DNA from: Aldehydirespirator sp965248735
GTDB lineage: Bacteria; Actinomycetota; Acidimicrobiia; Acidimicrobiales; Aldehydirespiratoraceae
NCBI GenBank assembly: GCA_965248735.1
Contig: OZ252146.1
Coordinates: 744,001 to 808,000 of the forward strand
Direction: 5' to 3'
Length of the DNA stretch: 64,000 nucleotides
Part shown: piece after piece, positions 41,198-49,821 of the stretch
Numbering within the stretch: position 1 is the stretch's first letter
How the letters are laid out: each line of letters starts with the position of its first letter
Notes under the pieces: model-generated
The model's database searches: none
Seen by the model: only the letters and a program-made list of their open reading frames with translations
Told to the model about the DNA's origin: nothing
Position numbers and translations under genes: made by a program

Positions 41198-42400
41198 GTG
41201 CGGCTGACCTACTCCACCGAGGTCGAGGCGTTCAGGGCCGAGTTCTCGGCCTGGCTCGACGCCAACCTGCCCGACGAGGCCGACACCTCGGTGCGGCCCC
41301 GGTCGAGCGCCGACGTCCCGTCGTGGGCCCGGGACTTCCAGCGCCGCATGTTCGACGACGGCTGGCTGGTGCCGGGCTACCCGCCTGAGTTCGGGGGCCG
41401 CAACGCGGGCCTCTACGAGCAGGCGGTGTGCTGGGAGGAACTGGGCCGCCGCCGGGTGACCCAGAGCTTCAACCCGCAGGGCCTGGGCATCGTCAGCGCG
41501 TCGATCATCACCTTCGGCACCGACGAGCAGAAGCACTCCTGGGCGGTGCCGATCATGCGGGCGGAGAAGACCGCCGCGCTTGGGATGAGCGAGCCGGGCG
41601 CGGGCAGCGACCTGGCCGGGCTGTCCACCCGGGCCGCTGTTGACGGCGACCGCTTCATCGTCAACGGCCAGAAGGTCTGGACCTCCGGCGCCCACGACGC
41701 CGACGTGTTGCTGGCCTTCGTGCGCACCGACCCGGATGTGCCCAAGCACAAGGGCATCTCGGCGCTGATCATCGAGACCGACACGCCCGGCCTGCAGCGG
41801 CGGCCCTTCCCGGACATCACCGGACGGCCACCCGACTTCAACGAGGTGTTCTTCGACGACGTGCAGGTGCCCCGGGCCAACCTGGTGGGTGAGCTCAACG
41901 ACGGCTGGCGAGTGTGCACCGGCTCGCTGGCCCACGAGCGGGAGATGCTGTGGATCATGTGGTCCCAGGGTCTGGACCGCATGCTCGACGACATGATCGG
42001 GCAGCTCGCCGCAGGGGCGGGGGCGGGCGCGGCCGACGACCCGGTGGTGCTCGACCAGCTCGGAGGCTCGGTCATCGACTCGTGGGCCCTGCGCCTGCTC
42101 GGCCAGCGCCAGCTGGCCCGCAGCCAGCGGGGACTGCACGTGGCCGACCAGTCGCTGCTCAAGCTGCTGGGCTCGGAGGCCCAGCAGAAGCTGGCGCTAT
42201 TGATGCTGGAGTCGCTGGGTCCGGCCGCGCTGGACCGCACCGTGCCCGACACCGCGCTGTCGCCCTATGAGAGCGACCGGTCGGCGCTGTCGTGGGCCGA
42301 CCGGTACTTGTTCACCTTCGCGGGCACCATCAGCGGCGGCACCAGCGAAATCCACCGCAACATCATCGCCGAGCGGGTGCTCGGCCAGCCCAGGGGCTAG
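41198..42400 (+). CDS. acyl-CoA dehydrogenase, alpha-type subunit
   Basis: A 400-residue ACAD. It has the FAD/substrate segment GMSEPGAGSDLAGL (about residues 130-143), WTSGAHDAD, and a C-terminal SGGTSEIHRNIIAERVLG typical of the family. GTG 41198 with GGAGGCGGGG upstream gives the standard N-terminus. The frame is also open upstream through the 33-bp array, so N-terminally extended forms from in-repeat GTG codons are possible. A second, divergent ACAD follows 112 bases downstream. In Actinobacteria such pairs form alpha2beta2 enzymes for steroid or branched acyl-CoA. Confidence 0.9.
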   Translation: MRLTYSTEVEAFRAEFSAWLDANLPDEADTSVRPRSSADVPSWARDFQRRMFDDGWLVPGYPPEFGGRNAGLYEQAVCWEELGRRRVTQSFNPQGLGIVSASIITFGTDEQKHSWAVPIMRAEKTAALGMSEPGAGSDLAGLSTRAAVDGDRFIVNGQKVWTSGAHDADVLLAFVRTDPDVPKHKGISALIIETDTPGLQRRPFPDITGRPPDFNEVFFDDVQVPRANLVGELNDGWRVCTGSLAHEREMLWIMWSQGLDRMLDDMIGQLAAGAGAGAADDPVVLDQLGGSVIDSWALRLLGQRQLARSQRGLHVADQSLLKLLGSEAQQKLALLMLESLGPAALDRTVPDTALSPYESDRSALSWADRYLFTFAGTISGGTSEIHRNIIAERVLGQPRG

Positions 42401-42435
42401 GGAAGTGCCCACCGACCTCCAGCCCGCCCAAGAAT

Positions 42436-42479
42436 CTCGGGACGAATTGCTGCGCTATAGCGCAGTGAACACTCCCGAG
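42436..42479. promoter_or_regulatory. two-tier palindrome between the paired ACAD genes
   Basis: A perfect 16-bp palindrome ctgcgctatagcgcag (42450-42465) sits at the exact centre of an outer pair ctcggga (42436-42442) and tcccgag (42473-42479). The two levels share one axis. It could be an operator or an mRNA hairpin in the 112-base gap. No T-tract follows. Confidence 0.6.
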
Positions 42480-42512
42480 TTCAGCGCAGGGCCGCTGAGG
42501 AGGGGCTAGACG

Positions 42513-43634
42513 GTGGAGTTCGAGTTCACCGAGGACCAGTTGGAGCTGCAGCGGGCTGTGCGCGACGTGCTCGACGCGGAGGCGCCGCCGGAGCTGGCCC
42601 GGGCCGTGGCCGACGGCCAGCCCGGCGCCGGGGAGTTCTGGAACACGCTGGTGGACCTGGAATGGCCGGCCATGGCCCTGCCGGAGGAGGCGGGAGGCCT
42701 GAGCTACGGCTGGGTTGAGCTGGCCATCGTGCTGGAGGAGTTGGGCCGCCACGCCGCGCCGGGGCCGTTCGTGGCCACCGTCACGCAGTTCGCGCCGCTG
42801 GTGGCCCAGGCGGCCGGGCCGGGCCACGCCGCGGAGCTGCTAGCCCCGGTGGCCTCGGGGCGCACCACCGGCACGATCGCTGTCGACGAGGGGGCCGGAA
42901 CCTGGGACCCGGCCGACGTTCAGGCCACGGCCCGCCGCGACGGCGACGACCTGGTGCTGTCGGGCACCAAGCACTACGTGGTGGACGGGGCCACCGCCGA
43001 TGAGATCGCAGCCGTGGTCCGCCTCGACGGCGAGCTGAGGGTGGTGCTGGTGCCGGGTTCGTCGGTGCGGGCGGTCGAGGTGGTGCCCATCGATCCCGGC
43101 GTCCGCCATGCCACCATCGCCCTTGACGGCGTCCGGGTGCCAGCCGGCCGGCTGCTGGGCGACGGCGACGCCACCGGCGCGGTCCGCCGGGCGCTGCAGG
43201 AGTCGGTCACCGCGGTGGCCGCGGTCACCGTGGGCGCCTGCCAGCGGATCTTCGACATCATCAACGCCTACGCCAAGGAGCGAATCCAGTTCGGCGTGCC
43301 CATCGGCTCGTTCCAGGCCGTGAAGCACAAGCTGGCCGACATGTACCGCGACATCGAGCGGGCCCGGGTGCTGGTGTACTACGCGGCGCTCACCCTGGCC
43401 GAGGACCACCCGGATCGGACGCTGGCCGCCTCCATGGCCAAGGCCGCCGCGGGCGAGGCTCAACGCCGCTGCGTGCAGGACGGCCTGCAGCTCGCGGGCG
43501 GCATCGGCTTCACCTGGGAGCACGACCTGCACCTGTTCCTGCGCCGGGCCAAGGTAGGCGAGCTCCATTTCGGCTCGGCCTCCCACCACCGCCACCAGGT
43601 CGCCCGCCTATCCCTCCAGTCTGGAGCCGACTAG
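42513..43634 (+). CDS. acyl-CoA dehydrogenase, beta-type subunit
   Basis: A 373-residue divergent ACAD (MEFEFTEDQLELQRAVRDVL). The middle domain lacks the SEPxxGSD motif (it reads VDEGAGTWDPADV). The C-terminal domain keeps RIQFGVPIGSFQAVKHKLADM and LQLAGGIGFTWEHDLHLFLRRA. Loss of the motif is typical of the non-catalytic partner in heteromeric ACADs. GTG 42513 follows GAGGAGGGG. Its TAG overlaps the convergent small-protein gene by three bases. Confidence 0.88.
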   Translation: MEFEFTEDQLELQRAVRDVLDAEAPPELARAVADGQPGAGEFWNTLVDLEWPAMALPEEAGGLSYGWVELAIVLEELGRHAAPGPFVATVTQFAPLVAQAAGPGHAAELLAPVASGRTTGTIAVDEGAGTWDPADVQATARRDGDDLVLSGTKHYVVDGATADEIAAVVRLDGELRVVLVPGSSVRAVEVVPIDPGVRHATIALDGVRVPAGRLLGDGDATGAVRRALQESVTAVAAVTVGACQRIFDIINAYAKERIQFGVPIGSFQAVKHKLADMYRDIERARVLVYYAALTLAEDHPDRTLAASMAKAAAGEAQRRCVQDGLQLAGGIGFTWEHDLHLFLRRAKVGELHFGSASHHRHQVARLSLQSGAD

Positions 43635-43867
43635 GGTCCCGGCCCGTCAGCCTCGGGCTGTGTCGGAGGCTCGGGCACCTGTGACTCCCTCAAGTAGCCA
43701 GCTGTCGCCAACGCCAGGATCAGACCGTCTACCTTGCCCGTGAGCTTCTCCTCCAGGCTGTCGAGGCGAGTCTCAACCCTGCGAATGTCAGAGCGCAGCC
43801 ATGCAAACGCTCCGGCGAAGACGCCGAATGCAGCCGTGAGGAAGACACCAACAAGTGTGGGATCCAC
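43631..43867 (-). CDS. small single-pass membrane protein with coiled coil (family member 2)
   Basis: A 78-residue protein: VDPTLVGVFLTAAFGVFAGAF (membrane helix), WLRSDIRR, then a coiled coil VETRLDSLEEKLTGKVDGLI and a Pro/Glu-rich tail. GTG 43867 aligns with the MDPT/VDPT start of its paralogues. It is the last of three tandem minus-strand copies (43631-44424), with a fourth at 20615. Confidence 0.75.
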   Translation of the reverse strand: MDPTLVGVFLTAAFGVFAGAFAWLRSDIRRVETRLDSLEEKLTGKVDGLILALATAGYLRESQVPEPPTQPEADGPGP

Positions 43868-43877
43868 GATTCCGCGC

Positions 43878-44174
43878 CTATCCCTGCGGGTCGGACGGCG
43901 GCTGCGGAGGCTGCGGCGGCTGCGGATCGACCAGGAATCCCGCACGCGCCAACGCCAGGATGAGCATGTCGAGCTTCCCCTCAAGCCTGTCGATCCGCGC
44001 ATTGGTCTCGCGATGGTCGGCTCTGTTTTCGGTGCGGAATTCCTGCAGGTCGGAGCGGTTCTCGGCCCTGAGGTCGCGTAGGTCGGAGCGCAGCAGATGG
44101 AAGCCGCCCGCGAACACGCCGAGCAGAGCCGTCACCATGATGCCGATGAGCGTGGCGGCGATCGCGGGGTCCAT
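43878..44174 (-). CDS. small single-pass membrane protein with coiled coil (family member 3)
   Basis: A 98-residue paralogue. The membrane helix (MDPAIAATLIGIMVTALLG to about residue 27) is followed by LLRSDLRDLRAEN, an extra coiled-coil segment (SDLQEFRTENRADHRE), the shared NARIDRLEGKLDMLILAL, and a PQPPQPPQPP tail. Ten bases separate it from member 2. Confidence 0.8.
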   Translation of the reverse strand: MDPAIAATLIGIMVTALLGVFAGGFHLLRSDLRDLRAENRSDLQEFRTENRADHRETNARIDRLEGKLDMLILALARAGFLVDPQPPQPPQPPSDPQG

Positions 44175-44181
44175 AGCACTC

Positions 44182-44424
44182 CTAGTCCTGCGGGGCGGTC
44201 GGCGGCGCTCCTTGCCCGGGCTGGAGCGGGATCCCAGCCTGAGCCAGCGCCAAGATCAACCCGTCTAGCTTTCCCTCAAGCCTGTCGATCCTCGCGTTGG
44301 TGTCGCGGTTGTCAGCGCGGAGATCGCGAAGATCGGAGCGCAGAAGGTGGAAGGCACTGGCGAATACACCCAGCAGTGCCGCGCACAAGATGCCGATGAG
44401 CGTCGCAGCGATCGTGGGATCCAT
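44182..44424 (-). CDS. small single-pass membrane protein with coiled coil (family member 4)
   Basis: An 80-residue paralogue starting MDPTIAATLIGI, with helix to about residue 27, LLRSDLRDLRADNRD, then NARIDRLEGKLDGLILALAQAG and a short Gly/Pro tail. It is first in the three-gene run and closest to member 3 in sequence. Upstream 44425-44500 is AT-rich with three aaagatg copies and may contain the promoter. Confidence 0.8.
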   Translation of the reverse strand: MDPTIAATLIGILCAALLGVFASAFHLLRSDLRDLRADNRDTNARIDRLEGKLDGLILALAQAGIPLQPGQGAPPTAPQD

Positions 44425-44515
44425 GCCGTCATGCTACTTGCCTCAACTCATGGAAGCAACTCTAAAGATATGAAAAGATGCTTAAAGATGCCGGATCAGC
44501 GGGCAGCTGGCGGGC

Positions 44516-45949
44516 TTAGACCGGGTCGAAGAGGACGGGCAGCTTCAGGGGACCGCGGAAGGCGAAGCCGCTGATCACCGGATGCTCGGCGCCGGGGTCG
44601 AGGCGCAGGTTGGGCAGGCGGTCGAGCACGGCGTTCATTCCTACCTCGAGCTCCATACGGGCCAGGTGCATCCCGAGGCACTGATGCGGACCGGTCCCGA
44701 AGGCCATGTGTTGCTGGGATTCCCGGTCCAGGTCCCACTCGTCGGAGCGGTCCCAGCGGGCCTCGTCGCGCGATGCCGACCCGTTGATGATCGACAGCGT
44801 CGACCCCGCTGGCACCGGGCAGCCGCCGATCTCGGTGTCGGCGGCCGCGACCCGGACCACCATCGTCACCGATGTCTCCCAGCGCAGGGTCTCCTCCACC
44901 ACGGCGGGCACCAGCGAGCGGTCGGCCAGCACCCGGGCCATAGCCTCGGGCCTCTCCAGCAGAGCCAGCAGGCACGACCCGAACGCCCGGTAGGTGGTCT
45001 CGGCTCCGGCTGGCAGCAGCAAACGCAGGAATCCGTAGATCCTCTCGTCGGTGAGGCGGACCCCGTCGATCTCTGCATGGACCAGCTCCGACAGCAGATC
45101 CCCGGCCGGCTCGACCTTCCTAGCCTCCACCAACGGCTCCAAATAGTCGCGCATGGCCTGAGACGCGACCCGGCCCTCCTCCGGGTGCAGCGGCCCGTAG
45201 TTGATGCGCACGGCCCACTCGTTGAACTGCTCGTGGTCCTCGGTGGGCACGCCCACGATCCCGCAGATCACCTGCACCGGGAACCTGCTGGTGACCTGGG
45301 CCACCAGATCAGCCCGCCCAGCCGGGGCGATGTCGTCGAGCAGCTGCTGCATCGTGGGCTCAACCAGCTCGCCCCGCCAGCGCTCCAGGGTTGAGCGGCG
45401 GAAGGCATGGGCCACCAGGTTGCGGTAGCGGCGGTGCTCGTCGCCGTCCAGCCCCAGGATCAGCTCCCCCATGAAAGGCCCCATGGCGTCGGCGTTGATC
45501 GACGCTGAGAACGTGCGCCAGTCCCGAAGTACCTGGTCGGCATCGTCCCAAGAAGTGAGCGTGAACCGTGGCGGAGCCGGCTCGTCGGTGAAGCTGATGC
45601 CGTCCTGGCGAAGGACCGGGCAGTGCCGGCGGGCGTGGTCCCACTGCTCGTAGGGCTGGGCGAAGTCCCACTGGTCATACGGCGGCGACGAATAGTCCAT
45701 CTCGGCGTCCCCGCTCCGGGCCTCCGGCTCGGCGTCCCCGCTCCCGATCCCCGTCTCGGCCTCCACGCTCCGGGCCTCCGCCTCGGCGTCCACGCTCCCG
45801 ACCCCCGTCTCGGCGTCCCCGCTCCGGGCCTCCGTCTCGGCGTCCACGCTCCCGACCCCCGTCTCGGCGTCCACGCTCCGGGCCTCCGTCTCGGCCTCCA
45901 CGCTCCCGACCTCCGTCTCGGCGTCCCCGCTCCGGGCCTCCACGGTCAC
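44516..45949 (-). CDS. cytochrome P450 with repeat N-terminal extension
   Basis: The P450 fold begins at about MDYSSPPYDQW (ATG 45700), giving a 394-residue core: I-helix LLPAGAETTYRAF, haem loop FGTGPHQCLGMHLARME. In frame upstream, the sequence is open through a 27-bp repeat to a GTG at 45949 that overlaps the stop of the CoA transferase (GTGA). Starting there adds 83 residues of an acidic nine-residue repeat (SVDAETGVG / SVDAETEAR). The conserved overlap junction makes the longer form likely, while the family start favours 45700. It should oxidise a lipophilic acid or alcohol and lacks an adjacent ferredoxin. Confidence 0.88.
   Translation of the reverse strand: MTVEARSGDAETEVGSVEAETEARSVDAETGVGSVDAETEARSGDAETGVGSVDAEAEARSVEAETGIGSGDAEPEARSGDAEMDYSSPPYDQWDFAQPYEQWDHARRHCPVLRQDGISFTDEPAPPRFTLTSWDDADQVLRDWRTFSASINADAMGPFMGELILGLDGDEHRRYRNLVAHAFRRSTLERWRGELVEPTMQQLLDDIAPAGRADLVAQVTSRFPVQVICGIVGVPTEDHEQFNEWAVRINYGPLHPEEGRVASQAMRDYLEPLVEARKVEPAGDLLSELVHAEIDGVRLTDERIYGFLRLLLPAGAETTYRAFGSCLLALLERPEAMARVLADRSLVPAVVEETLRWETSVTMVVRVAAADTEIGGCPVPAGSTLSIINGSASRDEARWDRSDEWDLDRESQQHMAFGTGPHQCLGMHLARMELEVGMNAVLDRLPNLRLDPGAEHPVISGFAFRGPLKLPVLFDPV
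45701..45948. repeat. 27-bp (54-bp higher-order) minisatellite, about 9 copies
   Basis: Units of the type ctcggcgtccacgctccgg alternate between two versions, so the higher-order unit is 54 bp. The minus frame is open throughout and reads acidic nonapeptides. Confidence 0.9.
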
Positions 45950-47160
45950 AGGATGGCGCCGCTGGCCTTGAGTGCGGCGATCTCGTCCCAGTCGACGCCG
46001 AGGGCTGCCAGCACCAGCTCGGTGTGCTCGCCCAGCTCCGGCGCCCGGGCCACCTCGACGGGGGTCTCGTCGAACTGGGCCGGGCTGGCCACGAGCTGCA
46101 CCGACTCGCCGGCGGCGCTCTCCATGGCGGGCAGGTAGGAGTTGGCGGTCACCTGGGGGTCGTCGTATAGCTCGATCAGGGTCTGGAACGGCGTCCACAC
46201 CCCCTCGAAGTCGGCGAGGCGCTCCTTCCATTCGTCCAGGGTCCGCTCGGCGAAGGCCTCGTCGATGATGTCGATGCACTCCGGTCCGTTCTTTGAGCGG
46301 GCCTCAGAAGTGCTGAACCGTTCGTCGTCCACCAGGACCCTCCGCTCCAAGCGGGCCGCGAAGTCCTCCCAATAGCGGTCGCTCTGCAACAGGATCAGGC
46401 TGATGTAGCGGTCGTCGGCGGTGCGGTACACGCCCACGCCGGGGTTGGGCGAACGGCGCCGGTCGCCCCGGGGCAGCGACGTGAGCCCGAACAGCTTCGC
46501 GGCCACCACCAGGGGCGAGATCTGCCACAGGGCGGTGGCCAGCAGCGACACGTCGATCACGCTCGGCTCGCCGGTGCGCTCCCGCTTGAGCAGGGCCGCG
46601 GCGATGGCGCCGGCCAGGGCCACACCCCCCATCACGTCGCCGAAGGCGGGTGAGGGCTGTCCCTGGGGCCAGCCGGCCGCATCGGGCGGGAACACCGCGG
46701 CCACCCCGCCCCGGGCCCAGAACGAGGCCCCGTCGAAGCCACCCTTGTCCGCGTCTGGCCCGGCCGGACCCTGCCCGGTGCCCCGGGCGATGATGATGGA
46801 CGGGTTGCGGGCCAGGATCGCGTCGTTGTCGATGCCCAGCCGGCACCGCACCGGCTCGAGGTAGTTGGTGAGGAACACGTCGGCGGTCTCGACCAGCTTC
46901 ATCAGGGCCTCGCGGCCGTCGGGGTGGGCGATGTTGAGCGCGACGGACTGCTTGCCCCGATTGGGCTGCTCCACCATGAAGTTCACGCCGCCGCCGGGGA
47001 TCAGCCCCGAGGTGATCAGCCCTCTCTGCGGGTCGCCACCGGCGGGGTTCTCGATCTTGATGACGTCGGCGCCCCAGTCCACCAGCACGGAGCCGCCGGA
47101 GGGCACGAACATCCAGCTCGCGACCTCGACAACCCTGATCTGATCCAGAGGCCCCGGCAC
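45946..47160 (-). CDS. CaiB/BaiF-type (family III) CoA transferase
   Basis: A 404-residue enzyme. The NRGKQSVALNI segment (residues 68-78) and the catalytic Asp in GGFDGASFWARGG (Asp143) are intact. Family III transferases move CoA between acids without release. The gene is coupled by GTGA to the downstream P450. Related proteins include alpha-methylacyl-CoA racemases, so racemase activity is an alternative; the DxxxxW-type context fits a transferase better. Confidence 0.9.
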   Translation of the reverse strand: MPGPLDQIRVVEVASWMFVPSGGSVLVDWGADVIKIENPAGGDPQRGLITSGLIPGGGVNFMVEQPNRGKQSVALNIAHPDGREALMKLVETADVFLTNYLEPVRCRLGIDNDAILARNPSIIIARGTGQGPAGPDADKGGFDGASFWARGGVAAVFPPDAAGWPQGQPSPAFGDVMGGVALAGAIAAALLKRERTGEPSVIDVSLLATALWQISPLVVAAKLFGLTSLPRGDRRRSPNPGVGVYRTADDRYISLILLQSDRYWEDFAARLERRVLVDDERFSTSEARSKNGPECIDIIDEAFAERTLDEWKERLADFEGVWTPFQTLIELYDDPQVTANSYLPAMESAAGESVQLVASPAQFDETPVEVARAPELGEHTELVLAALGVDWDEIAALKASGAIL

Positions 47161-47248
47161 GCCTTATTGCCTCAGGCTCGCCGTCGCCACGGCCCCGACT
47201 TCCTCGGACGCTCCGGTCACGGCGACGATGGCAGCTTCGGGCCGGCGG

Positions 47249-48427
47249 TCAGACCGCCAGCAGTTCCTTGAGGTTGCCGCCCATGATCTTGGCCGCGTCG
47301 ACCTGCGACAGCGACGACGGCAGGTCGTCGTAGAAGCTGATGGGGTTGCCGAGGCCCTCGGGATGGGGGTAGTCGGAGCCGAACAGCAGCCGGTCGGGGG
47401 TCATGATCTCTATCAGGCCCTCCAGGGCGTCCTCCCAGAACGGGTTGACGTACACGTTGCGCCGGAAGGCCTCCACCGGGTGCTCGGCGAACTCCTGGGG
47501 CATCTTCTTGTACACGCCCTCCAGCTTCTCCACCAGCGGCTTCACCCAGGTGCCGCCGTTCTCGATGGTGCCGATGCGCAGGTCAGGGAACCGGGTGAAG
47601 GCCCCGTGGCACACCATCGCGGTCATCATGTCGCTGATGGCCCGGTTCTGCATCACCAGCAGGCGCAGCGGATTGGGCTTGAACGGCAGGAACTCGGTGC
47701 GGCCCTCCCAGATCGACACCAGATCGGCGTAGCCCGAGTCCGACGAGTGCATGCCCACCAGCACGCCGGCCTCCTGCACCCTGGCCCAGAACGGGTCGAA
47801 CTCGGGCAGGCCCGGCGACCGCGGCCCCCGCAGGCCCCAGGCCGGCGCGGGGCGGATCAGGATGCAGCGGGCGCCCCGGTCCAGGCACCACTCCAGCTCC
47901 TCGATGGCCTTCTCGACGATGGGCAGGGTGACGATGGGGGTGGCGAAGATCCGGTCGTGATAGTTGAAGGTCCACTCGTCGTGGATCCACTGGTTGAGGG
48001 AGTGGACCACGACGTGGGTGAGGTCGGGGTCGTCGCGCATGCGCTCCTCGAGCAGGCTGGCCAGCGTCGGGAACATGAGCGAGCCCTGGATCCCGAGCTC
48101 GTCAAGATGGGGCAGGCGGGCCTTGGCGTTGCGGGCCCACTCGGGGCAGCGGATCGGCTTGCCGAAGATCTCCCGCAGGCTCTTGCCGTCGGGGTTGCCG
48201 TGGCGGTAGTAATCCTCCTGCGCGCCGGGAGGGGCCACCACCTCGAAGGTGGGGTTGGGGATGTACTCGGAGATCTGGCCCTTGATGGCGATCTTGGTGC
48301 GGCCGTCGACCTGCACGTAGCGGATGGCGCCCCGGTACTCGGGCGGGAGGTACCGCGTGAAGGCGTCCTCCGTCTCGTACATATGGTTGTCGGAGTCGAA
48401 CACTTCGAAGCCGAGGTCGCGTGCCAT
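47249..48427 (-). CDS. amidohydrolase-2 family protein (paralogue of 19281)
   Basis: A 392-residue TIM-barrel hydrolase: MARDLGFEVFDSDNHMYETED, then IPNPTFEVVAPPGAQEDYY, and a C-terminal LLFGSDYPHPEG with the metal-ligand Asp. ATG 48427 is chosen because AGGAGG lies upstream at good spacing and the paralogue starts at the equivalent residue. It is transcribed away from the dioxygenase gene; an array of 16-bp repeats lies between their starts. Confidence 0.85.
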   Translation of the reverse strand: MARDLGFEVFDSDNHMYETEDAFTRYLPPEYRGAIRYVQVDGRTKIAIKGQISEYIPNPTFEVVAPPGAQEDYYRHGNPDGKSLREIFGKPIRCPEWARNAKARLPHLDELGIQGSLMFPTLASLLEERMRDDPDLTHVVVHSLNQWIHDEWTFNYHDRIFATPIVTLPIVEKAIEELEWCLDRGARCILIRPAPAWGLRGPRSPGLPEFDPFWARVQEAGVLVGMHSSDSGYADLVSIWEGRTEFLPFKPNPLRLLVMQNRAISDMMTAMVCHGAFTRFPDLRIGTIENGGTWVKPLVEKLEGVYKKMPQEFAEHPVEAFRRNVYVNPFWEDALEGLIEIMTPDRLLFGSDYPHPEGLGNPISFYDDLPSSLSQVDAAKIMGGNLKELLAV

Positions 48428-48500
48428 CGCGGCCACCTCCTGCGCGGCCTTGTGAGCCAGCCAACCCTACCGGTCGCCGACAGCGCGAGCCACGGGGACT

Positions 48501-48676
48501 GCGGTCGCCCAAGACCGCGGTCGCCCAAGACCGCAATCGCCCAAGACCGCAATCGCCCAAGACCGCAATCGCCCAAGACCGCAATCGCCCAAGATTGCGG
48601 TCGCCCAAGACCGCAGTTGTCCAAGATTGCGGTTGCCCAAGACCGCGGTTGCCCAAGACCGCGGTCGCCTGGGACC
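48501..48676. repeat. 16-bp minisatellite, about 11 copies
   Basis: Units cgcaatcgcccaagac with t/c and a/g variants, in the roughly 310-base divergent gap. The unit length is not a multiple of three and there are no start or stop codons arranged as a chain, so this array differs from the coupled ones and may act on the divergent promoters as DNA. Confidence 0.92.
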
Positions 48677-48740
48677 GCTCGACTGCTCAGAGCATCGGTC
48701 AACGTGCGAAGATGACACTGAGCGAGGGGACGCGAGGGAC

Positions 48741-49751
48741 ATGCGCACTGAGCCGATGACGGGGCCGTCGGTGTGGCGCGCCGACGAGCTCGAGAACTCC
48801 GACGACTGGATCTGTCGGTTCACCGAGGCCGACCTCGACGAACTCGAACGCGGCGTCGAGTCGGTCGCGGGCCGCGACGTCCACGATCTGACCGCAGATG
48901 CCTTTCCCCTGCCCGGCCTGGAGGCACGCATCAAGGAGTTCATCGACGAGCTCGACACCGGTAGGGGCTTCGTTGTGCTGCGAGGCCTCCCCGTCGACCG
49001 CCGGTTCGACCGCGCCGCGGCCGCGGCCGTCTTCTGGGCGATCTGCGCCCGCATCGGCCAGCTCATTCCCACGGTGAAGGACGGCACCCTGCTCAACCAC
49101 GTGTACGACCGCGGCCCCGGCCAGGATCCGAACACCCGGGCCTACACCACCAACATCGGCGGCCACATCCACACCGACGGCGTCGACGTCGTGGGCCTCA
49201 TGTGCCTGCAGCCGGCAATCAACGGCGGCGAGAGCATCGTCGCCAGCTCGATGACGGTGTTCAACACGTTGCTCGAGGAGCACCCCGAGTGGCTGCCCAT
49301 CCTCTTCAAGCGGTTCGCCACCGACTGGAAGAACGAGGAGCCGCCCGGCAGTCCCGGCTGGTACCCGCACTCGCTGTACTGCTACGTCGACGGGTGGCTG
49401 TCGGCCACGCTCAAGACGGGCTTCCACCGTTCGGCGCAGCGCTTCGCCGGGGTGGAACCGCTCACCGACGCCGAGCTCGCCTGCTTGGAGTACCTCGAGT
49501 CCATACCCGACCGCCCCGGCATCACCCTTCACATGGCGCTCGAGTCCGGCGACATCCAGCTCGTGAACAACTACGTGACGCTGCACTCCCGCACGGCCTA
49601 CCAGGACGACCCGGCAAGACCCGAGGAGAAGCGCCACATGCTCCGCTACTGGATCAGCCGGTCGGGCCTCAGCCCCCGGGTCGTGTCACCCGACTACCAG
49701 TTCATGCGAGAGGACTACTTCGGACTCACCCAGCCCGTCCCCGAACTGTGA
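48741..49751 (+). CDS. TauD/TfdA-family Fe(II)/2-oxoglutarate dioxygenase
   Basis: A 336-residue jelly-roll dioxygenase. The iron ligands are HTD (in GGHIHTDGVD, about residue 140) and the distal His in TLHSRTAYQD. The 2-oxoglutarate Arg lies in RYWISRSG. It should hydroxylate an unactivated carbon of an acid. ATG 48741 follows GAGGGAC. It is divergent from the amidohydrolase at 47249. Confidence 0.88.
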   Translation: MRTEPMTGPSVWRADELENSDDWICRFTEADLDELERGVESVAGRDVHDLTADAFPLPGLEARIKEFIDELDTGRGFVVLRGLPVDRRFDRAAAAAVFWAICARIGQLIPTVKDGTLLNHVYDRGPGQDPNTRAYTTNIGGHIHTDGVDVVGLMCLQPAINGGESIVASSMTVFNTLLEEHPEWLPILFKRFATDWKNEEPPGSPGWYPHSLYCYVDGWLSATLKTGFHRSAQRFAGVEPLTDAELACLEYLESIPDRPGITLHMALESGDIQLVNNYVTLHSRTAYQDDPARPEEKRHMLRYWISRSGLSPRVVSPDYQFMREDYFGLTQPVPEL

Positions 49752-49821
49752 GCGGAGAGTCCGGGACCTATCGGGACATCGGGACACCAACTCCGAGTAG
49801 GGGTGCGGCGCGGTTGGGTCA

